Part shown: piece by piece, positions 11,356 to 25,020 of the stretch
Position numbering within the stretch: the stretch's first letter is position 1
How the letters are laid out: each line of letters starts with the position of its first letter
Origin: Hirsutella rhossiliensis
Taxonomy: Eukaryota > Ascomycota > Sordariomycetes > Hypocreales > Ophiocordycipitaceae
NCBI RefSeq assembly: GCF_020360975.1
Contig: NW_025408668.1
Coordinates: forward strand, 868,001-932,000
DNA length: 64,000 nt
Direction: 5' to 3'
Position numbers and translations under genes: made by a program
Notes under the pieces: generated by a model
Told to the model about the DNA's origin: nothing
The model's input: the letters and a program-made list of their open reading frames with translations, nothing else
Database searches by the model: none

Positions 11356-14300
11356 GTACTTACTAATAAGTTTTCTTAAATAGGTATATATATTTAAAGG
11401 CTTATTATATACTAAGTAGATATATAGCTAGACTCCTTTATATTACTACTTATAAAATTAGTTAAAGCTATAGTTATACTATCTTACTTAAATTAGGCTA
11501 TTAGTAAAAAAGAATCTAGTTTCTTAGACTAGTTATAAAAATATAAAAGCCTATATAAGTAAAAGCTAAGGAATTAAAAAGTAAGTAATATAAGAAACGA
11601 AGTAAGAAGGATATTAGTTATTATAATTATAGATAATATATAATAAAGCGATATATATAATTAAATAATCTATATAACTATAATAAGGATTAATACTTAT
11701 AAGGGAAAAAGATAAAGAGTTAAAGAGGATATAAAGGAAATTAAGATAATAAGAATAGTAAAAACTAGCTTAAAGATTACCCTTATATACTATAGATATA
11801 GAGTATATTTAAATAAGAAGTTCGATAAACTTATAGATAAAATTATAGGAGAAATAATATATATAAGAATCTTAATCCCTTTAAATTACTTAATTAACTT
11901 TATTCCTTAACTAAGTAAGAGACTTAGTATAAGATATATAGATATAGCTTAAGGTATAGAAAATATTAAATTCTAGACCTTAGAAAAAGTAAAGAGTAAT
12001 ATAAGACCTTATAAAGCTATAATAACGGTTATAAAAGCAGCTAAAGATAATATAGAAAGTAGTTTACTCCTCTTTAAATATTTATAAGGAAAACTTATAG
12101 TAGCTTTAGTATAAGTTAAAGAATAAGATAAAGAATACTAGGTCGAACTAATTAAGCTTACTTACTTTACTTATAAAGAATCGGATTATAAGTACCTTAA
12201 AGTTTAATAAGTAATAAAGGAAGTTAGGTTTATAACTAATATAATTAGCGTAATATAACTAGCTTAAGGACTATTTAATTAATAAACTTTAAAGGTAATA
12301 AAACTAAGGAAAGATAAATTTATTATATAGAAAGTAGTACTCTTAATAAGATACTAAGAGATAACTTTAAAGGACCTTATAGTAATTCCTATAATATATA
12401 TAAATATAGTCCTTATACCCTTCCGCTCGCTTAAGTATATATAAGACCTACCCTATATTTAAGTATAGCTTAGTAGCTAGAAAGCTAAAGTTCTAAGCGC
12501 CTTAATCGATATTAAGTTTAAAGGAAACCTTATTACTAAAAGATATATAAACGTATATAAGCTTAAAATCCTATTAATAAGAGTATTAATAATAGCGTAT
12601 ACTAGGTCCCTTATAAATATAGTTAGGGAGGTAGAGACTAATCTCTATCTAGGTATAGCTTAGATACTAATCTATCTTTATATTATACTAAATAGAGTCT
12701 TAGTCCCTTTTATCTTAAGTATACTATTTATTAGAGCCGCGTATATATTATTTAATTATTTCCTAAGGAACGGCGATATATAAGTTAAATATTAAATCGG
12801 CGCTATCTAAGTAGTTACGTTAGTAGTCGGAGCTATTAAATAGGAGCTTCTAGATAAAGTTAATATAGTAAATTCCTTTTAAACTATAACCTTAATAGTT
12901 AATAAAGACATATATAAAAAACTAAAGTTTAAGGGGACTATATAGGAAATAGCTACGTAGCTCCTAAGAAAAAGTCTTTAGGCTTTAGTAATAAAAGTTA
13001 AAGAAGATAATATAGGAGCTACTTAATAATTATAGAAAGAACCCTTTATAGATACCTTAATAACTAAGATTCTCTTACTAAGAGATAAGATCTTTAGTTA
13101 TAAAAAGGGCGCTAACTAAGTCCTTAACCTAGCTTATACTAGTATAAATAAGCCCTTAATAGTACTAGTATAATAGTAATTAATTATAGATAAAGGAGAT
13201 AAAGCGATTCTAGCTATTAGATCTAAAATAATAAAAGAGATTATTAAAGTTATAGTTATATAAGCTATAGGAGAATTTAAGAGAACTATTTTTAAAGCTA
13301 GAAAAAAGTTTAGAAAGATCTAGAAGGTTAAAGTTAAGATAGGGAGGAAATAACCTATTAAATTATATAATCTAAGAGTTAATATACTCTTTAAAAGAAA
13401 AGTAAATAAGATTAACCTTATTACTTATACTCTATTAAACGGCTCGATATTAGAAAGGGACCTTAACTAAAAGAAAACTAAATAAAATACTATTAAAGAT
13501 AAGATATAGCCTAGACCTTACTTAGAACACTTAATAAGAAAATTCTTAAGTATATAGAAAGGAAAGCGGCTAATATAAGAGAGACTTAAAGTAATTTATA
13601 AATAATTTAAGGGTTTTCTTATAAAGGTAGAAATCTAGATCTTTAATAGTATTCTATTTAATAAGGAAGTAGCGTTATCCTAGGACTTTATAAAAAGGGG
13701 TAAATTTAACTTAGTTATAGCCCCTTATAGGTTATTAGGATAATAGAATATAAAGTATAGTAAGTAGCTTTAATCCTAATCTTAAAAGTAATAAAGTAGA
13801 AAGTTATTAATATCCTTAAAATTAAACTAGAAATAAAAGTCCTTAAAAAAGGTATAGACCTTATAAGAACCTTTTTTTCTTAGTAGTAAAGAAAGATAAA
13901 GGACTATAGTTAATTAATTCTACTATATATATAAATACTATTATAATAAGAGATATAAACCTACTATTAAATATAAACGAGTTTAGTAATTACTTCTTAA
14001 TATATAAGATCCTTTCCCGCTTAGACCTTTTTTTAGGCTATAATTAAATCCCTCTTAATATTAAAAGCTATAACTTAATAATATTCGCGATACTTATTAG
14101 CCTCTTATATATATATATACTCTCTTAAGGGGCTATAAACTTAGTTAGCTAATTTATAAGGATAGTATAAAGAATCCTATAAGACCTTATACTAAATATC
14201 TATAGTAATTTCCTTAATAATATAAGTATAAAGGGGCTTAATATAACGTATAATAATAAAGAGGTAGCGCTAAAAGTAAGGAAATTTATCTTTAAATACT

Positions 14301-15163
14301 TTATTAACTTTAATAAAGTCTTAATTAACGTTAAACTCTTTAATTATATAATTATAAGGGGCTAAATCGAAATTTTATTAGTAAGTAACTAAAGTTATTA
14401 GTTATATTTATAAAATAAATAGAAGGTGCCTTATAAAAGGTAAAGTTATTAAAATTAAAGAATAAATAAAATACTTTAATATAATATATATTAAAGATTT
14501 CCTTAGTATTATAGGATACTATTAAATCGAGATTAAATAGTTTACTATCTTAGTAAAACCCCTTATAGACCTACTAAAGAAAGAAGTTTACTAAGAATAA
14601 GAAGATAAATAAGTAAAAGTAATAACTACCTTTAAGGAAGCTATTATTAATCTAGTCTTTTTAATATCCCTTAACGTTAGCTTAGGAAGAGGAGATATTA
14701 TTTTAATATATAATACTAGTCTACGTAGCTAGGGGGCAGTCTTAATATAAATCGTTAATAGAAAAAAGCGCTTTATAAGGTTCGAAAGTAAAACGTAGTT
14801 ATTAATAGAAACTAAATATAATATAATAAAGAGGGAGTATAGGGCTATATTAAGTACGCTTAAGAGACTAAGAATATACTTATATAGTATATATTTTATC
14901 TTAGAAACTAATATATAGGTCTTAGTTAACTAATAAAAAGGTGCCCTTAAAGACGTCCTTAAAGCTATAGTAGCTTACTAGATAAGTTATATTTTCCTCT
15001 TTAACTTTACTATATAATACGTTAAAGGTAAGAAGAATAGTATAGCTAATAGACTCTTAAGAAAGCTTAAAGGACCTTTTAATATATTAAATAAGGAAAT
15101 AAAAAGCAATATTTAAGAATTTATAGACTTTTACTTAAACGTAATATAAAAGACTAAGCTATA
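11356..15163 (+). pseudogene. Family-B gypsy pol fossil: RT and RNase H
   Basis: From about 13870 the plus strand gives the ordered RT landmarks of Ty3/gypsy elements: a Lys-Asp-Lys-Gly-Leu start, a Leu-Ser-Arg-Leu-Asp-Leu block near 14010, a Leu-Pro-Gln-Gly type block turned into Leu-Arg-Gly near 14130, and the active site at 14210-14221. This last reads Phe-Leu-Asn-Asn instead of Phe-Leu-Asp-Asp. RNase H follows at about 14690-15070, with the Glu-x-x-Tyr-x-x-x-x-Arg-Glu-Tyr-Arg type block. The frame is cut at 15159-15163 by copia copy 2 and resumes as integrase at 21431. Confidence 0.78.
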
Positions 15164-15639
15164 TCTTACGTAGAGAGATATAAGAAGTATATAAAAATAT
15201 ATAAAGGTAAAATTAAAAGTAAGGGGTCGGATAGGTAGGGTAGAGAGATTTAATTCTTATAAGAGTAGTAATAAAGGTAGGGGAGAAATTATTATATTGC
15301 TTTTATTCTCCTTCTTTCCTTTATTTAACGCCCTTCTTTATACCTATTTAGCATTATAATTAATAAAGAAGATCCTACTTAAAGAAGCTACTAATATCCT
15401 TTTAACTACTAAGCTTTTTACTAGTTTTTTCCCTTTATTTTAGCCGTTACTAGTATATCCGTCTTATTTCTCGCTACCTCTATAAGAAGCTATTACTACT
15501 TTTACTTCCCTTCTTACCCTTACCTTCCTTTTTATACCTCTTTTTAGCTCCTTCTTTAAAACTTATTTTTTAGCTTCCTAGGTCCCTTATACTAAGGGAT
15601 ATCTCTAAGAACTATAAGATTAAGCTATGCTTTATAATA
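15164..15639 (-). repeat. 3' LTR of copia copy 2
   Basis: Same 476-bp unit as 20955-21430. Its outer end is TCTTACG, the complement of the LTR's CGTAAGA end. Confidence 0.9.
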
Positions 15640-18600
15640 TACCCCCTTAGCTATAGCCTACCCCTTAAGGGTATAGCTAATATAGCTTTAGGCTAGTAAG
15701 CGTATAAAAGAGGTTCTAAGCTCTATACTTCTCCCTTTACTTAAGGAAAGTAAGGGCCCTTTTAGGTCCCTAGGATCTTTTAGACCTACTTAAGGAACAG
15801 GGGCTTAAAGAGGGGAAAGTCCTATAAGAAAGGGGGCCTTCTTTAAAAGGAAAAACCTAATTAAAATAAGGGGCCCTTTAAAGGGAAAAAACCTCTTTCT
15901 TTTCTTTAGCTATAAATATTACCTTCTTATATATACTATTAGCTCCTCTTATAGACTCTTAAGGCGGGCTTTTAAGGATAGCTTCTCTTAAACGTATTCT
16001 AGCTTAATTTACTATAAAAAGATAGCTAGCTTTTACTTTAGTAAGGGCTTTATAAGACCGTCGGCTTTTATTAATACTATTAAAACCTAATAGATAAGAA
16101 TAAGTCCCTTTTAAACCTCTTAGTATAACTAATACTAGTAGATATCGATATACTATAGCTAGGTTAATAACTTACTATTTTCTATAAGAATTCGTATAGT
16201 CTATATATTATTATATTCTATAGCTAATAGGGTCGGAATTTATACCTATTAAGATATTAGTAGCTAGTAAAGAAAAATCGCTTTTTTTAACGCTTTTAAA
16301 AGAGCTAGTAGCTCTACCTTTATACTTAATATAGTAATAGTACCTTACTTTAAAGCTTTCTAAGTAATAGTTCCTCTAAAAAGGGATATAATATACCCTT
16401 ATAAGCTCTTTCTATTTAAGGAATTATCTATAAAGGACGAATCGCTTAAATAAAGGAAGATTTTAGTAGCTTATTTCCTTCTCTACCCTCTTAAGCGTAG
16501 ACTATATAATCTCGTTAAATAAAGATAAAGGATAGCTCTATCTATAACTTCTTAATGCCTAGGGCTAGGATTCTAGTTATACCTAGCTAGCTAGGAGACT
16601 ATAAAAGAGATATCCGGTTTAATAAAAATAGCTAAATAAAGTAAGGAGCCTACCTTCTATTAATATTAGTATTTCTCTTGCTTCCTAGCTTAAAAGGACG
16701 GATTAAGTAAAAGCTCTTTATTTAATATAGGCGTAGAGGGAAGCTTTTTATTAAGGGATTTAAGTAGGAATTTATAAGCGACCTTATCGATATAGGCGTC
16801 CTAAGTAAGTTAGATAGTCCGTTAAGACCTATTCTAAAGGATTTATATTCCTAGGAACTACTTTAGCTCCCTTAGCCTAGTTATCTTATACCTTTATTAT
16901 AGGCCTTATATAGCCTCCTTAGTAGTAGCCTCTTCCTCTTTTAGGTAGGCCTAGATAATATCGTCGACGTAGAAGAGGACTATAATTTTACCCTTCTATA
17001 TTATATACGGTTCTTAAGGGACTTTCTTAAAGCCTAAGGCTTTAAGGGAACTAGTTAAATGCTATTACTAAAGAAGGGGTAATCTTTATAGTCTATATAG
17101 AGCTTTCCTAAGCTATAGAACCTTTCCTAGTTATTAGAAACTAAGAGGAAGTTATATATAGATAACTTCTTCTTCTTCCTTAAGTAGGCAGTTAATAAAG
17201 GCGTTAACTATATCTATCTATTTAAGCTCGAGGTCGAATTCTACTATAATAGCTATAAGGGTCTAAAAAGATATCCCTACTAAGGTAGTTACCTTAGTAG
17301 GTAGATCCCTTTTTTCCTATTAATTCCTATAGATAACTAGCTAAGCTTTATACTTTTAAAGGAAGCTATATTTATTAGTCTTATAAATAAAGACCTACTT
17401 ATAGCTAAGGACCTATTTTCCTCTTACCTTTTCCTTAAGGACTTCTTTAAAAGACCCTATCTCTTTATATAAAGCTAAGTAGTCTTTCTAGGCCTAGAAA
17501 AACTAGTCTTTAAAGGGGTATCTTTCTAGCTGCTTTTAGTTTACTAGTAGGTCTAGGAGGTCTCTTTTATATACCTTCCTTACTAATAGTAGCTTTAAAA
17601 GCCGGCCTACTATAAATACTTTCTAAGACCTATCTTTTATTAGCGTTAGATAGAAGTCTAAAAAACGATCGAAATAAGGGAGAGGTTAGTTTTCTTTAGT
17701 AACTATATCGGGCCCTATACCGTCCTTTACTTCTTAAAGTAAGGATAAAATAATAGCTAGGTAATCCTTTAAGAGAGGTACCTTTCTTACCCCCTTAAGG
17801 GTCGAGATAGGAAGACTAACTAAAAAAGCTGCTTTTAGATCTTCTTCTTATATAGGAGGAGGCGTAGGTAGGTAAGCGTATTCTAGCTCTACCGCTTTCT
17901 TATAGTCTCCTTCTTTATCTAGATTATTTAATTTAGTAGCTTCCTCTTCTTTTTCTTCTTTAAAGTCGGCGTTATCCTTAACTACTTCGACGTTAGTTTC
18001 TTCTTCCGTTTCTATATCTAGGACCTCTTCTTATAACTATTAAGAAAAGGGGATTTAAATTTTCTAGATTAGCTAACGTTATAAGAGTAAGAGGGGCTAT
18101 TAATCCCTCTTTTTATTAAAGAAGCTAGATTCGTCGAAAATTATATCCTTAGTCGAAATAACCTTCTATAAAACAGGAATCTAGATCTAAAAGATATTCG
18201 TAGAATTATAACTTATAAGGTATCTAATAAAAGCTCTAGGATTAAGCTTTCTATTCTTCTTCCTTTTTAGCTATATATCGGTAGTTATTATATATACCTT
18301 ATAGCTATAGGTATAAAGATAGGCTAGTAAGGCCCTCTTTTTTATAAAGAGCTTAAAGGGGGATTTCTAGTTTATTTCTTAGGTAGTCGCTCTAAGGTCC
18401 TTAGGGTCCTAAGGGTTTAGTTCTAAAGGTAATAAGTAGTCTTAATAACTTCCCTTTAAAGGTCGTATAGAAGCCTTATAGTAAGTCTTATTATATAGGC
18501 CCTTTTTATTATAGTACCCCTTAATCTTTCTGCCCCTCCGTTCTAGGCCTAGGTATTTAGTGCTAATAAGAAGGGTAAAATACCTCTTTTTTAAAGCTAA

Positions 18601-20954
18601 TTTAAGATATCCTTTATAAATAGCTCTCTATTAAACCGTATCTTTTTTACCTTATAGCTAAAGTAGGATTTTATCTAGTTAACGAAGTCCTAAAGGGTAG
18701 ACTAGTTATACTTACTTAGGTAGGTCTATAAGAAATAGGGGAAAACTATCCTTAAAAAAGCGTCTATAAAAAACATTACCTTAATAAAGATTTTCTAGTC
18801 CCTAGAAACGTCGGTTTAGTCGAACTAAATTTCCTTATATAGCTAGTTTAGCTATAAAGGCGTTTGTCTAGAAATTCGTCTCTTAGTCTTTCCTTAGCTA
18901 TAGTATTTATATTTAACGGTCTTTAGGCCCCTTATCTATACGCCTTATTATAGGCCTAGCTTATATAAAGCTAGGGGGCCCGGGTAACTAAGTTATACGT
19001 GCTAAAGAAGACCGTCTCCTTAAGCTACTAAAAGAAGGTTCTTTAAACCTACCCTCCTTTAAGTAGGGAAAGCTAACTTCTTAAGTAGTTCCTTCCTATA
19101 AATAGGTTAGAATCCGAGAATAAATTAACCGAATTTTTCCTTAATAAGCCTAATAGTCTAATTCTTCTAGAGTAGCCTTATAGGATTAGACGTCCTATCC
19201 TAGAAGATTCCTTCCTTATAAAGAAGGCGGAAGGAAATTAAGCTCGTTAAAAATCGAGGGTAAAAAGCTACCTATTTTCTTCGAAGAATTTATATAGACC
19301 CGTTAGGTAATTTTATCGTAAAATTTACCCTTCTATATCCCTCTATCTATATAGTTAATTCCCTAGTAATAAGGTATTCCCTTTATACCTTCTTAAAGGA
19401 CTAGAATCGTAAGAGTATATTATAGATATTAAGGGAAGCACTAAAGTTAAGGATAGCTGATTTCTATAGAGGATAGTTAGAGGGTCCTAATAGGTAGTCT
19501 TACTAATCTATAGGGAAGATAAATACTAGATTTACTATACTAACGATTTTTCCTTAAATTTACGGTATTAAATAAAAGCAGCGGCGTTATTAGTTACTAT
19601 TTCTTAGTAACCTAAATCTCGTCTATCTTTATTTATAATAAGGGGTCCTCTTTAAGAGACTATTATACTATTTCTTATAGCCTCTTTAAAGGGTTAACTC
19701 CTTTAGGTCGGTTTTCCTCGAAGACCTACTAGTAGTCTTTTAGCCGATAGGGCTTTTTATATACTTAGTAGGTAGGTCGATTCCTCCTTATACGTTATTT
19801 CTTCGAGGAATCCTTATCTTAGTCTAAAAGGTCTACTTAAAAACCCCCCCTTTTTACTTCTTATTACTAATATTAACGAGGTTCGATTTTTACTAGTTCC
19901 TTAATTTTTCTACTAACGGACTAAAAGGTCTATTAAGGGACTAGATAGGCCGGTCTAACTAATAAGACTAGGGCTAGGCCTAGAGTAAGAGGCGGAGGAG
20001 CTAAAGGAGCAATAGCTATAGTAGTAGTAGTAGTAGTAGCGGGGGCTATAGTAATAGGGGCTGCAGCAGCTATAAGAATAGTAGGTCGAGCCGTCTAGGC
20101 CGAGTGCTAGCTATAAAGGAATAAGACTACTTACTATTATACTCTAGCAGCCTCTTCGTTTAGTTCCTAGCTAGTTTCTTAAAAGATAGTTAACTATTAC
20201 TAATAGGCTTTATTAGTAGAGATATATCCTATAGCTACTAGCCGGAAAGAGCTTTTATAAGGAAGTATTAGTTAGCTTTCTTAAGGATTTCTTCTTACTT
20301 AGCTAGCTACGAAGAAGCTAGTAGGTTCCTAGTAAAAAGGGCTCCTAGGTAGGCTATATAGGTCTTCTTAATATAGTTAGTTATATAGCCCCTTAAGGGA
20401 GCTATTAAGGTCTCGAGCTTTAAAAGCTACTACCTAAGAGTCTCTTTTTCTTAAAGAGAGATTAGCTTTATAGTACTAATAGATTTTATTATTACCGTAT
20501 AAGTAGTAGTTAGTAGCTTTATTTTATAAAGGTATTCCTTTTAATAACTCTTATAGTTACCTAAGGTAGTAGAAAAAGCTCTCTATAATATAGAGGTTAG
20601 CTTAAAGAAGAGGGAAGCTCCCTCTATAAATTCTATTGCCCTTAAATAAAGAGGGGGCTTAAGAGGTTCCTACTTATTAAAGAAGACTAAATTATAGATA
20701 GTTATATCTATATAAGACTATATCTCCTTTACCTACTTATCCTAATCTTAGGGCTTTATAAGAATCGTCTTATAGATTATAGGGATAGTAAAGGAGTCGT
20801 TTTTCGATATTATTATAAGAGAAGGAGTAGAAAAGTTAGTTAAAAATCGGCTTTTTTAGTAAGAAGGGTAAAAGGGAGCTATAAGGAATATAAGAAAGGT
20901 GCCTTTTATAGTAGCCGGAAGGTATAGGAATTCTATTCCTCCTAGGCTTATAAC

Positions 20955-21430
20955 TTTTATAAAGAGAGATATAAGAAGTATATAAAAATTAAAAAAGGTA
21001 AAATTAAAAGTAAGGGGTCGGATAGGTAGGGTAGAAAGATTAAATTCTTATAGGAGTAGTAATAAAGGTAGGGGAGTAACTATTATATTACTTTTATTCT
21101 CTTTCTTTCCTTTATTTAACGCCTCTCTTTATACCTATCTAGGATCTTAATTAATAAAGAAGATCCTACTTAAAGAAGCTACTAATATCCTTTTAACTAC
21201 TAAGCTTTTTACCCGTTTTTCCCCTCCTTTCTAGCCCTTACCTATATATCCGTCTTATCTCTTACTACTTCTATAAGAAGCTATCGCTACTTTTGCTTCC
21301 CCTCTTACCCTTACCCTCCTCTTTATACCTCCATTTAGCTCCTTCTTTAAAACCTATTTTTTAGCTTCTTAGGTCCCTCGTACTAAGGGATATCTCTAAG
21401 AACTATAAAATTAAGCTATACTTCGCGATA
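20955..21430 (-). repeat. 5' LTR of copia copy 2
   Basis: Ends in TTCGCGATA at 21430, the complement of the TG(A/T)CGCGAA start. It is preceded by the RIPed primer site (GGCTTATAAC). Confidence 0.9.
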
Positions 21431-23150
21431 CTATAAAGGGACTACTTAAAGGAATCGAGGATAATTATAGACTTCCTTTAAATATTAAAACGGCTAGAGG
21501 GCCTTTTTAAATAAGACTATAAGAAGCTATATCTAAAGAGTCTAAATTTCTATATTAAAGATTAAAAGCTTTATCTACTCCTTAAGAAGGAAGAAAGGGG
21601 ACCTATATTAGTTATAGACGACCTAAAAGAATAGATAAGGATTATTATAAAGTACTATATATAAATAAGATATAAAGGATAATAAGTTATATATACGTTT
21701 ATAAAGAATAAGTTTTAGTAAGCTAGCTTTTAAAACGATATTTATAGTATAATCTCTTCCTATAAAGAATACTAATACTTTATAACTAAGAGACCCTAAG
21801 AAGTTATAGCTATAACTATATCTAGCTACCTTATAAGTAAAATTTACGTTAATAGTAAGTATATACTATTTAATTATAGGTATTTACACCTTATAGAAGT
21901 ATAAGATAACCTTATTAAATAAGTAAAAGTAACCTTAGTTAAAGAAATTACTATAAGAGCTATAATTAAATTTATACTCTTTATTATATATAAGTATAGC
22001 GTAATACTATATACTATAATTAATAAAGGGCCCGAAATAAAAAAAGGCTTTAAGTATATCCTAAAGGATATAGGTATTAAAGTTATTTAAACTTTAGTAT
22101 ATAATCTAAAGGTAAATATAGTAGTAAAATAAAAGTACTAAAGGTTAATAATAGTACTTATAAAAATAGTAAAGAAAAAAGAAAAGTAGATTAAATACCT
22201 TAACTAAGTAATCCTTATAAACTAAATAGTAGTTAAAGAGTCTTATAGAATATTAGCTTTCTACCTACTATATAAATAGGAACTAGTACTACTTCTTAAG
22301 GTAGAATACTTAATTTAGCGACTAATCGATTAAGATAAAGTAAAGATAAGAAAAGAATTATTTAAAGTATAAGTATAAGTTTTAAAAAGGAAAGAAAAAG
22401 ATATAAAAGAAGCTAAGAAAAGAGTAATAAGATATTAAAATCGATTAATAAAGAAGATAAATAAAGCTAATAAGTATATAATAAGGAAAGAAAGCTTATA
22501 ACCTAAAGACTTTATCTTACTATTTAATATAAGACGATTAAATAATCTAAGGAGGTAAGCTAAGTATTAAATAAGGTTAAACGGTCCCTTTTAAGTAATA
22601 TCGCGCTTAAAGTAGTCTAAGGTATATAGAATTAAGACTTTAAATAAAATTATACTTAATAAGATAATCCTAGGAGAGTATTTAAAAAGGTTTAAAAAGG
22701 ATAAAGAAGGTTAGTAGTACTTTACTAAGGATAACTAGTTACTTTAGGATAAGATTACTTTCGATAAAAAGAGGAAGGAAGAAATAATAAATAAAGTAAA
22801 TAATTTACTACTCTTACTAAGTAAAGAAGTCTTAGATTAAATAGTATTATAGTTATAATAACTCCTTAATAAACCTTAGAAGGATTAAAGCTAGGAAGAG
22901 GAAGAAAAGTAATTATAAATACCTAAGAAAGGCCTAAGGTATATAATTAAGGTTTAGCTACTATAACTTAATAAAGTAAAAAAGGATCTTTATATAAGAG
23001 CTTTAAAGATACTAATTTAATAAGAAAAGGAAGAGGTAAAAAGGAGCTAAAAAGGAAAAGGTAATAAAGATAAAAATCTATAACTATTATAAGAAGTATA
23101 CTAAAACCTAATTAATAACTAAGGCACCGTCTAACTATTTAATTAAAGGA
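21431..23150 (+). pseudogene. Family-B gypsy integrase fossil
   Basis: Continues the pol frame after copia copy 2. The early part keeps the spacing of an integrase HHCC zinc finger, with Cys and His codons turned to Tyr (around 21640-21800). A core with Asn-Lys-Gly-Pro-Glu (RIPed Asp-x-Gly-Pro-Glu) follows near 22020-22040, then a Tyr-Asn-x-Lys-x-Asn block near 22110 and a long Lys/Glu/Gln-rich C-terminal region to about 23100. The end of the element is not resolved. Confidence 0.65.
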
Positions 23151-25020
23151 CGATTATAGTAGCTAAGATATTTATAAGCGCTTTACTTACTACCTTATTA
23201 TCTTAAATTTTCTACTTAAAGCTCCCTAAGTAAATAAAGATAATATTTCCTACCCTTCCTTAATAGTAACCTACCCTCTACTACCTTAAAAAAGATAAAT
23301 AAAGATATAATTAAATAATAAAGTAAGAAAACGAATATTCTTACTACCTACCCCTTTTAAGAATAGGATTTTTTACTTTATATATAAGGACGTTTATTCT
23401 TTATTATAAAAAGGGAGACCTACTATAGCGAAAATAAACGCGCTTATAAGATAAATTTTAATAAATTTTCGACTTACTAAATTAAATATATATAGCCTTA
23501 AGAGAAAAACTTTTACTATTAAAAATAGCGACTAAATAAGGCTACTTACTCTTAGTAAACGTATTATAGACTACTATAAAGCGAACGTAAAGACTATTTA
23601 ATTATTACTTAAGAGAGAGCTTATTAAACCTATATAATCTCTTTTCAGGTAAAATAAGTATAAGGTTAATTTCCTTTCCTTCCTTTAAATCCTTAGTAGG
23701 ATTAAAGGGACTAAGGATATTATAAAGAAGATAAAGGGCGGTCTTATTACTAATATACCTATCGTAAAATTTATTAGTCTTAAGGTTAGTATAGAAATTA
23801 TAACTATATATATAGTTAGCGAATCTATTAAGGTTATAAGTAGCCTTATAGTATTTAAGGAAGTACCGCTATTTATAAATAAGCGCCTTAGTTAAATCCT
23901 AGATATAGTTCGCGTAAGAGCTATTAGTAGTACTTAAAAGAAAGATATATATATAAAAAGGAAATATAATATACTTATAAGCGGAAGTTATAGTCGTTTA
24001 ATAAGTTTAAATATACCCTTAATAAAGGTAAGGGTTATAAGTTTTATATAAAGTAATTAAGACTACTTAAGAGTATTCTTACTACCTTAAACTAAGCTAA
24101 GAAAAGAAATATCCGCGTAAATAAGTAATTTTTATAGGGATATAAGTTACTAGCCGATATTTATAATAAAGGGTATAGAAGATAATTTAATTATACCGAC
24201 CTAGTATACTCTTAAGAAAGTAAGAGAGAGGAAAGTAACTATATACTTTAATCTTAATAATATTAAGAGCTTTTAATAAAACCTATAACTAAAAGGCAAT
24301 TTCTATATAAATTAAAAACCCTTAGTAACTAATATTATTTCTATTATAGACCTAGGTCTTAAAGTAACTATAGATTTATAAAAGAAGATAGTTAAAACGA
24401 GCTAAGTAAGATTAAATAAGTTAAATAGTTATTACTTAAAAGTACTTTATATAAAGAGGAAAGACTTTAGTATAATAATTCTAAGTAAGAAGAGTAGTAA
24501 TAATAAGGGAAGGTTATAAAATAGTAGTTAAATAGAGGTTAACGATATTTAATAGCTCTTTAGTTTTAAGTTTAGCGGGATATAATAAGGAAGATGAAGT
24601 AGTTATAAAAAGAGAAGATAAGAGGTAGCGGTTTAAAGAAATAAAAAAGATAGAAAAGAGAAAAGGAAAAAGAGAAATAAAAAGAGTAAAGAAAGGAAGA
24701 AAAGGGTAGAGATTAAATAGCTCTTTAATCGATAACTAGTAAAAGAAGCTATTTAAGTATAACCCTTAAATACGCTTAAGACCTTACCGCTATAAAAGCT
24801 AGCTAAAGTAACTAATAACCGCGCGCTTTAATAACTATTTATTCCTCTTACTATACCTTCTTTCTTCCTTTCTTCTACTTCTTCCTTCTATATATATATA
24901 TATATATACTTTATATACTTCCTTACTTATAACGATCCCCTTTACTAATATAAATTATATATATATATATATATATAACCCTCTTAGCCTCTTAGCGTTA
25001 TAACTTAAAACTACTTACCT
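23151..25020. other. Unassigned RIPed AT-rich DNA
   Basis: No element or gene could be recognised. The first few hundred bases may include the lost 3' LTR of the family-B gypsy. The interval holds two (TA)n tracts, around 24890-24909 and 24954-24977. CA and TG depletion is as strong as in the flanking transposons, which implies that the DNA was once repeated. Confidence 0.5.

Larger units (their letters stand above)
15164..21430 (-). mobile_element. Ty1/copia element, copy 2 (complete, 6267 bp)
   Basis: Both LTRs (15164-15639 and 20955-21430, 476 bp each) and a perfect TSD CTATA (15159-15163 and 21431-21435) define the full element. The internal region is colinear with copies 3 and 4 on the opposite strand. 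The RT box at 16960-16971 (complement) still reads Tyr-Val-Asp-Asp, unlike copy 4. RNase H lies to the left and gag to the right, next to the primer site just before 20955. RIP stops occur throughout. It sits in the pol gene of the family-B gypsy. Confidence 0.93.
3166..23150 (+). mobile_element. Old Ty3/gypsy element, family B, split into three pieces
   Basis: Three separated segments on the plus strand read in order as gag (3166-4400), reverse transcriptase and RNase H (11356-15163) and integrase (21431-about 23150). The gaps are exactly filled by a family-A chromovirus and a copia copy, each flanked by a perfect 5-bp TSD, so removing them rejoins one element. It is the oldest recognisable layer here and the most heavily RIPed, with nearly every Cys and His of its zinc knuckle changed to Tyr. 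No LTR could be recognised: the left one should lie beyond copia copy 1, and the right one would lie near 23.1-23.4 kb with no partner for comparison. The right boundary is therefore approximate. Confidence 0.8.

Noticed and set aside
24890..24977. (TA)n tracts as a special element
   Set aside because: Simple repeats expected in RIPed AT-rich DNA. No flanking structure.
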